Shown here: in pieces, positions 54,260 to 64,000 of the stretch
Numbering within the stretch: the stretch's first letter is position 1
Layout: each line of letters opens with the position of its first letter
NCBI RefSeq assembly: GCF_000003815.2
Contig: NC_049985.1
Span: 24,077,907 to 24,141,906, forward strand
Length of the DNA stretch: 64,000 nt
DNA from: Branchiostoma floridae
Lineage: Eukaryota > Chordata > Leptocardii > Amphioxiformes > Branchiostomatidae
Reading direction: 5' to 3'
The notes under the pieces: model-generated
Databases searched by the model: none
What the model was told of the DNA's origin: nothing
Seen by the model: the letters and a program-made list of their open reading frames with translations, nothing else
Position numbers and translations under genes: made by a program

Positions 54260-55543
54260 ATGATGAACGGGAAACAACACATCAGCATGCACCCTCCAAT
54301 AACTGCCGGACCCAAGTACGCCCCTCTCCACCGCACCTCGGAAGCCATGCGCCGGCACTGTATGACAACCCCCCCGGTACGTATGTATATATGCATTAAG
54401 CCATGGGCACCCAGAACTTGTCAGACTTCCCTTTATGTTTTTTTCATCGTCGAACTCCAATAACCGTGGAGTAAAGGTTCATTTATGTGTTCAGCCAAGC
54501 CTGTTCCATATTTTATGACCCAAGTCAGATTTTCATTCTGGCTGTGTTTAAAACACTATCTAGGGCCTATTCCCCTCTGACTCAAAACTGCATCTATTTG
54601 CAATTTCCAGAGCAATATATTTGCGGGGTTGGATGAGAGCTTACTCGCTCGTGCCGAGGCACTGGCGGCGATCGACGTGGTCTCGGGAAGCGGCGTGAAA
54701 CACTCACCGCAGCTCCTGCGTCCTGACACCGGCTACCCCGGGATGAACGGCACGGCGCACTCCCCGGCGACTTCGGTGGCGGGGCCGGGGCCTCACGTCT
54801 CCCACCCTCTCCCCCACCATCCTCACAGTTTCGCCGCCGACAGCGAGGCTTCACCGTTCGATCAACTCCCAACGACTTCTCTACCGCTCAGTATGAGCAT
54901 GGCCGACCCGAACTCTCCCGTGGTGTCCTCAGTGTCATCCATGGCGCCCACACACATCCCAGGGATGCACCCCGCCCCCACGGGCAACATGACAGGCATG
55001 TCCCCCCACCACCTCGTCCCCAACCCCCACCACCCCATGTCTATGCACGATCCCAACGACACGGACCCTCGCGAACTGGAAGCCTTCGCGGAACACTTCA
55101 AGCAGCGCAGGATAAAGCTCGGTGTAACGCAGGCCGACGTGGGGCAAGCCCTGGGCAAGCTGAAGCTACCCGGTGTAGGCTCCCTCTCTCAGAGCACCAT
55201 CTGCCGTTTCGAGTCCCTCACACTCTCCCACAACAACATGGTCGCTCTCAAACCCGTGTTGGAAGCGTGGCTCGGCGAGGCCGAACAGCAAGCCCGCGCC
55301 AAACAGAGGAGCCCGGACATCTTCAATAACGCCGAGAAGAAGAGGAAGAGGACGAGCATTGCCGCGCCGGAGAAGCGGTCGCTGGAAGCCTACTTCGCGG
55401 TCCAACCTCGCCCGTCCTCGGAGAAGATCGCGGCGATTGCCGAGAAGCTGGACCTGAAGAAAAACGTGGTACGCGTGTGGTTCTGTAACCAGAGGCAGAA
55501 GCAGAAGAGAATGAAGTTCTCGGCGCAGCAAGGCGGGAGATAA
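54260..55543 (+). CDS. Class IV POU homeodomain transcription factor (POU4/Brn-3)
   Basis: Two exons, 54260-54376 and 54611-55543, joined in phase 0 across a 234-bp GT-AG intron (donor GTACGT, acceptor TTGCAATTTCCAG), give 349 residues from MMNGKQHISMHP. Residues 1-39 resemble the POU4 N-terminus (SEAMRRHCMTTPP). The POU-IV box is at about 42-64 (GLDESLLARAEALAAIDV), a Pro/His/Ser/Met-rich linker at 65-189, the POU-specific domain at about 190-265 (DPRELEAFAEHFKQRRIKL, SLSQSTICRFESLTLSHNN), and the homeodomain at about 282-341 with WFCNQRQKQKRMKF in helix 3, including the POU-class Cys. The length is close to vertebrate POU4F3 and the linker lacks long homopolymers. The family acts in the nucleus, binding ATAATTAAT-type sites to specify sensory neurons. 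An acceptor abuts the ATG, so at least one exon lies upstream (candidates at 36061, 39916, 40666; 378 residues if all are used). The family assignment is certain. Confidence 0.97.
54377..54610 (+). other. POU4 intron between the N-terminal exon and POU-domain exon
   Basis: 234 bp, GTACGT to TTTCCAG. Its position, just after the PP that precedes the POU-IV box, is where vertebrate POU4 genes have their intron. The LQ dipeptide that vertebrates have at the start of the second exon is absent: the second exon starts directly with SNIFAG. Confidence 0.93.
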
Positions 55544-57240
55544 AAGACTGCTCGCAGCTATATACATACACCGTGCCCGGTAGGAAAGAACTCCATGATA
55601 TTCCACGTCTACTACATACATACTTCTGATTACAAACTGTAAGATAACTGTACGCAGGCAAGACTCTACTATCGCACCGCCCAACCGTTGACTAGTGAGA
55701 ACCCGCACTGGGGGACAAGAGAGACCGGGCCGCCAGCGATAGCTTGTCGCCAAATCCCTGCTCAATGTAGGTGAATTTATTTCATCGAGTCTGTGCTACT
55801 GGGGGCCAATTTTGCCTTCCAGGTTCGATAGTTCGATTGGTGCAGTCAAGGGAATTGTTGTGTATACATGTAGCACAAAAACGCCCGCATATAGCAACTA
55901 AAAATGTACGATATTTCCATACAAAATTAGCTCCGTTTTCGTGGCGAATGGACCTGTGTTGTCGCTAATCACTTTATAAGGATTTGTAACGAGGGAAATT
56001 AGCAAGCGATTTTTTATAGCGTCCCCACGCTTATACGGCCGTGTTCGTATGCCCAAATTTGAAAGCTATAGAGTCATTAAAGCGGAACAAATGTTACCTT
56101 GTGCTCGTAGCGAACACACAAGCCGTAATGTTTACGTATAGCCCCAAGCTATAACAAACGCAACCAACGCCTTTTCACCCGTATTGTTCTTTGATTGATA
56201 GCGTTGAAATAACGGTCAAAACAAAACCCTTCAAAAGCACAGAAAAAAACACAACATCCCACGTTTTGCTCTAACCTCGCGTAGTAGTATCATCATACCC
56301 ACGTTGCATAAAATAGTAACGAAGCAGGGGTTTCCCCCGCTTGTGTATAAAATATTTACAAGTCAGGCCTTATCTTCATCATTAAGTATTTATTTGGGGA
56401 ATTCCTCGTTTGATACACTGTGAATTTTTTACCCAGTCTAGTCTACGTAAGCAGAGAACTAGAAGGCAGTGTAGCCATATTAATATATGGTACGGGACGG
56501 GAAAATTCGCACTTGTATATTTTATTTGCAACAAAGAGAAAAAGGTAGGAACATCGCCTGTCTTGTATGTATATGTAATATAGCAACGTTGTATCATTGC
56601 TAGTCTAAAACAATCATGCCACTTATGCTCTATATACGTGTCCTTTTTATGATGTTATTTGTGTATTGTAATAATGATATGATCTATAATATATACCGAA
56701 GAGCAATGATATGTTATTGTATTAAGAGACAACAGCAAGATGTATAGATTTAAGAAAGAAAAATTGAGGAGAATTTTAGAATGTGAAGTGTAGGGCTAAG
56801 ATATGTACATGGAGATCGACCGCCAGTCTTTATAAACAAAAAGGTGGTGCATTTTTATATACAGCGATATGTGTAGACGGTTGTAATATGTAGCAGAATT
56901 CCCTAGTCAGTTTCGTGTTTTGTCCAGCATATGGCCCCAGGAGTAAGCTTCATTGTATAGAAGGGTCCCTGGTATTCCTACATTGTTGTACAGCTCTTTA
57001 ACAGCGGGAAATATTGCACAAACCTACCCAGGGGGTATAAGAGAAGTAGATAGAATTCACCAAATGTAGACAGCTAGAGAGTTTAGAGCAGAAATGTGTG
57101 CATGGCTTCTTTCAAATTTGAAAGCGTGGCCTGGACAACCTCTTTCACATCTTCTCGTCACAACCATAAATGTTCATTCGTCGGCTTGTCTTCTCGTCTT
57201 TATCAGATATTTTTCAATAAAAGGCTTTAGAAAGAAAGAA
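55544..57240 (+). other. Probable POU4 3' UTR with polyadenylation signal
   Basis: AT-rich non-coding sequence after the TAA at 55541. The first canonical AATAAA I see is at 57216-57221, which would end the transcript near 57240 and give a 3' UTR of about 1.7 kb. Long minus-strand frames across 55166-55765 are shadows of the GC-rich coding exon. Confidence 0.5.
57216..57221 (+). terminator. Candidate polyadenylation signal of POU4
   Basis: AATAAA in TTTTTCAATAAAAGGC, on the coding strand. Downstream (57250-57310) is T/GT-containing sequence that could serve as the downstream element. Confidence 0.5.
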
Positions 57241-57368
57241 AAACGCTCGTTTCACCAATCTTATTTCCTGCGTGTGTCAAAGAGCCCGTGTTTTGGGAAG
57301 GTCTCGTGGGAGTTGTGGAACACAACGGTAGCAGATGTACCCTTCTCTCGCCAAGCGATGTTTATGAA

Positions 57369-57377
57369 ATAATTAAT
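57369..57377. promoter_or_regulatory. POU4-type binding site downstream of the gene
   Basis: ATAATTAAT in the context ATGAAATAATTAATTTT, nearly the same as the promoter site ATGAATAATTAATGAG at 35935. It lies about 130 bp after the candidate polyadenylation site. It may be part of a 3' autoregulatory element; chance is not excluded. Confidence 0.3.
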
Positions 57378-57379
57378 TT

Positions 57380-58300
57380 TGGTACACGCGAAGGGGTGGG
57401 GTTTGTCTATCGCCAGCCTATCAAGTGATTGACTTGGCAATTATTCTATAGCCCCGAGGGCTTATGTCTAAGTGCAAAATGGGACAACAGAAAAAAAGCG
57501 TCAGCTAAACGTAGGAGAGAGTGTTAAGCTAATGTTTACAATATGAAGAAGATATAGACATGGGTGAAGTGGTATTCTTTATGCTTTTGGTTCGTAGACT
57601 GGCGTCTGAGAGAGCTATTACGTTGCGAAGGACGGGCACACAATCGATGCGGTATTTTCTTTTATATCGAGGGAGGCGCGTGCAGGAAAATAGAACAAGA
57701 CAGGCGTGGTGGATCTAGAGCTCCTTCGCGTGAGAGCCAGGGTTCTGTCATGTCATACAATCGTCAGACTCTGAAAGGAGAGACGAGCCCAAAATTGTCG
57801 AAACGAATGATGGCGACCTGGACGTCAAATTCGCGCGGACAGGGCGCCTGTCGAGTCCCTGTTTCAATAACGTCGCCTGGAAAGAGAGATTCGAACCCGT
57901 AACCCGTTAGTCCTTGGAGACTCGGCGCTGCCAGGGAAAGATGCGTCCCTTGGGAGCTGACTGTATAGCTTCCATTTCGACTTGCCGGTGTAATGTGTTT
58001 TATACCGGGGTGTATACGTTACATGTTCGCGCTACCTGCATGCAAGATTTTCCCCGCTACACTGTAATAGTAGTCTTAATTTGGCCCATTATCCGTTATA
58101 AATGTCCGCACGTTACGGTACGATTCGTACCGCTTCAGATCTTCTTAGTGCCCGTCCAGGTTCGATTTGGTGCCCGTGTATATTTGGTGCTCAATGGTTT
58201 ATGTCGATGCGCATTCGGCCAAGCCGTTACAAAATGTAATATAAACTTGCCAGCCCTAATCGAGTGAATCGCCACACAGTGCTAGCAGAACAATTCCCCG
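57380..58300. other. Intergenic with a tRNA-like relic
   Basis: On the minus strand around 57888-57950, GGCAGCGCCGAGTC and CGGGTTACGGGTTCGAATCT resemble tRNA A- and B-box regions, but the intervening arms do not fold, so a SINE relic is likely. The 112- and 117-codon frames (57564-57902, 57914-58267) have no recognisable domain. Confidence 0.45.
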
Positions 58301-58610
58301 GGTGGACCGTTATGTTCCTATTCTCCAGTGGGCTAGTTAAACCATACCGACCCACCTCCCCCAGAAGAAAAAAGAGAAACAAAAACGAACGGTTCCAAAA
58401 CAAAATCGTATATCTTACTATAGGAAAGTCTAGTACCTGTTATCGATACAATTACTCTATCAATCCAGTGGGCTAGCTTAACCATAACAACCCCCCCTCC
58501 CCCCGAAAAAGGGAACGAAAAATGTAAAATTCCACAATGAAATTTGATAAAGAATTCGTTTATCTTACTGAAGTCTAGTACCTGTTATCGCTACAATTAT
58601 CCTATCAAAA
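58300..58610. repeat. Two ~150-bp direct repeats
   Basis: CCAGTGGGCTAGTTAAACCA, a C-rich run, AAAAAGAGAAACAAAAACGA and AAGTCTAGTACCTGTTATCG are each present twice (about 58327-58458 and 58466-58600). Confidence 0.85.
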
Positions 58611-59115
58611 CATCTAATGAAATAAAAGGCCAACATAATATGCTAAACATCAAATTTGTGTAAAGCGAAAGAAAGTCTGCTATTTTCTACAGATACTTTT
58701 CCGTTACGCGACAATATAGAAGATTATAGCTAGCTTTTAAATCTATAGATAGTGGTAATCTCCCTAGCGTCTACAGTTATTAGACAAATCTGATTATCTT
58801 CTAAATCAACAACAACGGCAGAACTATTATGTTATTGATAAAAAGACAGAAACAACGCGTTAACAGGATAGTTGTAGATGTTGATTTTTGTTTGAGTGTA
58901 CAGTCTGTACGTATATATCTTGGCTACGCGTGAATTTAGAACGAGCCGACAAGAAACAGGACCTCAGCGAAGTAAAAAGGCGACCTGGGGTCGGGCATCG
59001 TACGCCTTCGTCTCTCGCGGTAATAGAAAAAGTACGGCAGGAAATATTTCTTCGCCCGCCTCAGAGCGGGAGGTCTCACCTACAGTCTCTCATCCGCTAC
59101 AATCAGCCAACAATC
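58611..59115. other. Intergenic, nothing recognised
   Basis: Two overlapping + frames (58888-59133 and 58896-59129) in different registers precede the minisatellite. Neither shows a domain, splice site or clear preference. Confidence 0.35.
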
Positions 59116-59119
59116 GCAG

Positions 59120-60480
59120 CTGGAAATAGCTGACAAGAGAGCAGGGATAAAAATTACTCTTGTGTTCCTGCCAAGTAGAGGATGTATGTACTACAAGCGA
59201 CTCAAAACTATAACTGACGAGAGAGCAGGGATAAAAATTACTCTTGTGTTCCTGCCAAGTAGAGGATGTATGTACTACAAGCGACTCAAAATTATAACTG
59301 ACGAGAGAGCAGGGATAAAAATTACTCTTGTGTTCCTGCCAAGTAGAGGATGTATGTACTACAAGCGACTCAAAACTATAACTGACGAGAGAGCAGGGAT
59401 AAAAATTACTCTTGTGTTCCTGCCAAGTAGAGGATGTATGTACTACAAGCGACTCAAAACTATAACTGACGAGAGAGCAGGGATAAAAATTACTCTTGTA
59501 TACCTGCCAAGTAGAGGATGTATGTACTACAAGCGACTCAAAACTATAACTGACGAGAGAGCTGGGATAAAAATTACTCTTGTATACCTGCCAAGTAGAC
59601 GATGTATGTACTACAAGTGTGCAGTCAACTCAAAATTATAGCTGTAAGAAGAAGGGATAAAGATTACTATTGTGTTCCTGCCAAGTAGGGGATGTATGTA
59701 CTACAAACGACTCAAAACTATAACTGACGAGAGAGCAGGGATAAAAATTACTCTTGTATACCTGCCAAGTAGAGGATGTATGTACTACAAGCGACTCAAA
59801 ACTATAACTGACGAGAGAGCAGGGATAAAAATTACTCTTGTGTTCCTGCCAAGTAGGGGATGTATGTACTACAAGCGACTCAAAACTATAACTGACGAGA
59901 GAGCAGGGATAAAAATTACTCTTGTATACCTGCCAAGTAGAGGATGTATGTACTACAAGCGACTCAAAACTATAACTGACGAGAGAGCAGGGATAAAAAT
60001 TACTCTTGTATACCTGCCAAGTAGAGGATGTATGTACTACAAGCGACTCAAAACTATAACTGACGAGAGAGCAGGGATAAAAATTACTCTTGTATACCTG
60101 CCAAGTAGGGGATGTATGTACTACAAGCGACTCAAAATTATAACTGATGGGCTGAGAGAGCAGGGATACAAATTACTACTTTATACCTGCAAAGTACAGG
60201 GTACTAGTATATGTATTACACGCGTACAGTCGACTCAAAACTACATATACAGGATTTATGTACTACAAGCGTACAATCGACCCAAAGAATAATCTAAGGG
60301 ATAAGAATTACTCTTGTATACCTGCCAAATACAAGATGTATGTCCTACAAGCGTACAGTTGACTCAAAACTACAACTGTAAGAATAAGGGATAAAAATTA
60401 CTATTGTATACCCGCCAAATACAAGATATATGAACACCGCAAGCGTACAGTCGACTCAAAACTATAACTGTAGGAATTCC
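59120..60480. repeat. 84-bp minisatellite with an open plus-strand frame
   Basis: About fifteen units. The core from 59137 to 60145 is an almost perfect 84-bp tandem (GAGAGCAGGGATAAAAATTA, then CTGCCAAGTAGAGGATGTAT and GTACTACAAGCGACTCAAAA). The right part (60150-60480) is degenerate with longer units. Because 84 is divisible by 3, one plus-strand frame stays open for 159 codons (59162-59641) and, after a variant unit, 206 codons (59672-60292). The 28-residue period contains LPSRGCMYYKRLK and TDERAGIKITL. Minus-strand frames are closed. I find no splice sites, promoter or known domain, so I annotate a repeat and not a gene. Confidence 0.93.
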
Positions 60481-61250
60481 ACAATTATGTAGGATAATTG
60501 ATTAGAAAGTTTATTTTCAAGTTCATACCCGAAAGCTAATCACAAGTGCATGGTTAAAACATTCATGTTACAATGGACAGTTGATTGACATTATCTTAAC
60601 AAAATATATCATCTTAACAAATACTAATTGCTGTATTTACAAATATGGTTAAGTGAAAATGTATAACATTAAAAAAATTTTGTTGCGTGCTTATTTTTCT
60701 TTCAATTCGTTTTTATCAGAGTTAATTGATTTTTATAATGTCGAGTGCTAAAAACCTCCTAAATACAAAACAGAATAATCGATATACTCGCATATGATAC
60801 TATCAAAGTTATTATGATATATATATTGTGATGTAGTTTTTCTTTTTAAACTATTGTTTCTGGGTCATGTTATATCTATGTTTCTGTGTGCTTTTTTAGA
60901 AGTTATAACTTTTTTCCCTCTGGCCTCAATGGGACTTTGGCAACGTAAAATTCAAATAAAAACATTTAAACAAATCTAATGTCTGTCTAGATACACACAA
61001 CCACACCACGTATAAGTCATAATAAAATATATTAACCAATAGTTTCAATGAAATGTAATTTCAATCAAGAATGGTACAGTCTTTGTAACGTGAGGCATTC
61101 GAAAAAAAAACAATAAAGTAAGAATAGAATGAAATATAATAATAACAATGGAATAGAATCAACACCGAGAAAGCGAATTTCTTTGTACAAATGTTGCGTG
61201 CTGATTAAAAAAAAACTCTAAAAAAACAACTAACTCTAAATCTTACGAAT
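60481..61250. other. AT-rich intergenic, nothing recognised
   Basis: Only AT-rich simple sequence. No repeats shared in the window, no exon-like frames. Confidence 0.45.
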
Positions 61251-61254
61251 GTTT

Positions 61255-61620
61255 AACGTGAACTTAAAGATCAACTTTCTAGTGTTAATATCTCTGTATG
61301 CTGTGTTATACATTTCGAGTCATGTATGAAACCGGTAAAGAAAGTGATATTTAGTCTTCCATAACGCCTCTAAGAAGGCGTTTTTGTTAATGAAGCATAC
61401 TTTACAAGTCATTTCCGTTTGTACAAAGATCACATTTCGAGTGGTAATATTTTTGTATGCTGTATTGTACATTTTGAGTCCTGTATGTAACCAGTAGAGA
61501 CAGTGATATCAAGTCTCCAATAACGCTTCTACACTTTACAAGTTCTTCACGTGTGTACAAAGACCAAATTTCGCGCTGTGATATCCCTGTACTGTACATT
61601 TCGAGCCCTGTATGAAGGCG
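61255..61620. repeat. Three diverged ~150-bp direct repeats
   Basis: TATGCTGTGTTATACATTTC with GAGTCATGTATGAAACCGGT and AGTCTTCCATAACGCCTCT recurs near 61293, 61455 and 61585 (the last incomplete). GTGTACAAAGACCAAATTTC precedes two of them. Confidence 0.85.
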
Positions 61621-61829
61621 GTAGGGAAAGGCACGCCCCCAGGTCGAGTTTGAGGATGATGGGGTCCGCGCGACTACACTGGCGGTGCGACTGAAGAAAA
61701 ACCCGGCGTGCTGTCTGTGATTTATCCCTTAATATCCACGTATTAATGGGGTTGGGATGAGCAGGCTACCCGGGGTTGGGAGATAGGATTTGACAAGGGG
61801 ATGGCACATCCCTCTAATCAGGTCTGACG
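61621..61829. other. Short GC-richer spacer
   Basis: Unique sequence between two repeat blocks. No feature recognised. Confidence 0.4.
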
Positions 61830-62165
61830 GAGCTGTCTTTATACGTCCGTCCTCTGGGGTATAACGGCTACAGCGGGGAAAAAACAACCACTATAAAACT
61901 GACTAGATGTACTAACGTATCTTACATTGTATATTTTAAGTTGGTGAAAAAAAAATTTTTTAGCAAAAGGCTGTCTTTATACGTCCGTCCTCTGGGGTAT
62001 AACGGCTACAGAATATATACTATAAAACTGACTATATGTACTAACGTATCCTACATCGTATGTACGGAATATAGCGAGTGTCTAAAACGGGTTAGAATAT
62101 ATTTCTAGCCAAATCTGTCTTCATACATCCATACTCATGGGAATAACGGCTACAACGGGTGAAAA
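61830..62165. repeat. Three ~140-bp direct repeats
   Basis: CTGTCTTTATACGTCCGTCC followed by TCTGGGGTATAACGGCTACA at 61832 and 61970, with a diverged third at about 62108. ACTATAAAACTGACTAGATG and TACTAACGTATC follow the first two. Confidence 0.88.
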
Positions 62166-62344
62166 GAAGAAAAAGAAGTTCTGAAACATACACAGCAAAA
62201 GTGTACGTATGTTAATGAACTACTCTAAGGTGGTTCGATAAAAACATACGTTCTTATTTTTTATTAGGAAAAAGTGACATTCTAAAATCTCAAACTGTTT
62301 AAAAAAATAAATTAGTTGTAAAACACAGTGTTTTTACTTGATTA

Positions 62345-62545
62345 CCATGTGTGCGCAAGTGTTTGTGTGTATGAGTGTTTGTGTGTGTGAATGAGTGAGT
62401 GACTGTCTGTGAGAGTGACTGTGTGTGTTTGTGTGTGTGTGTGTGTGTGTGTATGTCTGTGTATATGCGTGTGAGTGAGTGTTTGTGTGTGTCTGTGTGT
62501 ATGTGAGTATGTGTCTGTCCGTGTGTTAGTGTGTGTGTGTGTGTG
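62345..62545. repeat. Imperfect GT/GAGT microsatellite
   Basis: GT-rich with TGAGTG and TGTCTG interruptions over about 200 bp. Confidence 0.93.
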
Positions 62546-63565
62546 GTATTTAAATTATGATAAAATCCTTGATAAAAACTATCAAATGTACAGATGCATC
62601 TTAATTCTAATAAAATATTACTTTATCGTAACAAGACATTTCACATTTTAAATAAAGTAGAAAACCATACATTTGCAAGATAGCAGCAAATGCTGTTATA
62701 CACTAAAGTAGATTAGAGTTCTTATCCAATACACATCAGTGATAACAGCACCTTTTACAATAACATCACGCGAATGTTTTATAATATGTCGACACCTTTT
62801 GGTTTATGATCACCGTAAAATGTTTTATTTCTGCGTCAGTGACAAATATATACAGATTGGTGCAACTAGGAGCATCGGATTTTTGTACTATACTAGTTAT
62901 CATGGCACTGTATATTGGTATATAAACTGTACGGCAATACCGTAAAAATGACAAATAACTGCACCAATAATAATAACAATAATACGTACTAACACTTTAC
63001 TACTATGACACAGGTAATTTTTTGTCGTGTTCAGCACTAATATGCGAAATCTGATCTTAAAGCATTTGTAAAGCATACGTAAAGCGTGGATAAAGTGTTC
63101 GTAAAGCATACTTTGAAGAAAAAAGTATGGTTCAAAATGTGTGCTTAATCAAAGGCTTATTTCGTACAGTGCAGCTCAATTCTATTTATCTTTAAAGACA
63201 GGAATAACAACAGTAGCATACTGAATGTTAACAAAAAATATTGGTAACAAAAACATATGTTCAAGATTATGGCATAAAATTGCATTCTGTCCAATGTTAG
63301 CAAAATAGGACATTTTTACCAACTAGTCCGCGTGTAAAGCTGTGGAAAATGATTGAATCATCAGAAACGAATTTAAAGAGGTGAAAGCCTAGCGCTACAG
63401 TGGGATATAAACCATAAAGCCGTAGGTACGACATTATAAAACAGATACGGGCATCGGAGGACAGGCTTTAGGGCCATTGTCACAAAGCAGAGGTCGTGAG
63501 GAAGATGAACAGGAGATCCCACAGGGAAGGCCTGAACCGGCTTCCATGAGAGACCTTTTACGTGC
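62546..63565. other. AT-rich intergenic, nothing recognised
   Basis: Two small frames on opposite strands (62739-62954) overlap. A short tandem of GTAAAGC occurs at 63068-63107. No gene supported. Confidence 0.4.
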
Positions 63566-63569
63566 GTGA

Positions 63570-63728
63570 CTGTGGACCGCTGGATCAAAGCACGGCAAGC
63601 TTGTGTGATAAACAACCTCTCTGTACACACACACACGAGACAACGTGTTCAACCATGCCCCCCTCCCCACATCCCTACCCTCTGAATCAAAGCATGACAA
63701 CCTTGTGTGATAAACAACTTTTCTCTCT

Positions 63729-63787
<59 letters not shown>

Positions 63788-63935
63788 GAAACACACACAC
63801 AAACACACACATGAGAAACATGTACAGCTATACCCCCCTCCCCACACCCCTGCTCTCTGAATCAAAACATGGCAATCTTGTGTGATAAACAGCCTCTCTG
63901 TACACACACACAAACATAGTCTCTACCAGGCTCCC
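63570..63935. repeat. Three direct repeats carrying CA microsatellites
   Basis: A unit with TGAATCAAAGCATGACAACC, TTGTGTGATAAACAAC and a CA tract recurs near 63579, 63683 and 63858. The middle copy contains about 28 uninterrupted CA units (63731-63785). C-rich spacers (CCCCCTCCCCAC) follow the first two. Frames here are translations of the repeat. Confidence 0.92.
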
Positions 63936-64000
63936 AAGGTTGCTGGTAAAATGGTAGAAATTGGCCAAATAGACAGAAGACACACCAGAGGAGTTGGTTG

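Noticed and set aside
55166-55765. 199-codon minus-strand open frame, and other minus frames at 54594-55661
   Set aside because: They lie antisense to the POU4 exon, whose biased GC-rich codons keep opposite frames open. No domain, splice or promoter support.
59120-60480. CRISPR-like or repeat-protein gene
   Set aside because: Direct repeats of 84 bp without spacers, in animal DNA. The open frame follows from the period being divisible by three.
1-64000. Autonomous transposons (reverse transcriptase, transposase) or endogenous viral genes
   Set aside because: No open frame in the window shows a recognisable polymerase, integrase, transposase or capsid motif. All mobile elements seen are short and non-coding.

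Overview
This is animal nuclear DNA with very low gene density, dense in short non-autonomous transposons, tRNA-derived SINE relics, satellites and microsatellites. I recognise one protein-coding gene with certainty: a class IV POU homeobox gene (POU4/Brn-3 family; vertebrate POU4F1-3, fly acj6, worm unc-86) on the + strand, main coding exons 54260-54376 and 54611-55543. Its POU-specific and POU-homeodomains are nearly identical to the vertebrate ones, while the linker lacks the vertebrate poly-Gly/Ala/His runs. Together with the repeat types this suggests an invertebrate deuterostome, most likely a lancelet (Branchiostoma). The species is an inference and cannot be proven from this window.

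Layout. 1-5.9 kb: three satellite arrays (about 162-bp, 127-bp and 179-bp units). The first has a 917-bp higher-order duplication containing a small foldback element. 6-34.7 kb: non-coding DNA with five recurrent short inverted-repeat elements, called here families A to E, several tRNA-like SINE relics, a 168-bp tandem array (11.8-12.6 kb), and three weakly supported stand-alone exons (12.8, 15.2, 26.3 kb). 34.7-35.6 kb: a minisatellite. 35.9-36.06 kb: a candidate promoter with a POU4-type site (ATAATTAAT), a TATA-like box and a short leader ending in ATG directly followed by a splice donor.

36-54 kb is probably the long 5' intron region of POU4. It contains two tiny in-frame exon candidates (39916-39954 and 40666-40710) with excellent splice sites. 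All junctions are phase 0, so they could extend the POU4 N-terminus. 54.3-57.2 kb holds the POU4 body and probable 3' UTR. 57.3-64 kb is intergenic, with an 84-bp minisatellite (59.1-60.5 kb) whose period is a multiple of three and so creates long artificial-looking open frames, plus further duplications and CA/GT microsatellites.

The points most worth following up are: the distal autoregulatory-looking POU4 promoter with microexons; two transposon families (A and B) that share an internal core but have unrelated termini, with one B copy nested in an A copy at a TTAA duplication; a satellite that appears to have been built from a family-A terminus; and the 84-bp open-frame minisatellite. No prokaryotic features, CRISPR arrays, rRNA genes or intact tRNA genes were seen.
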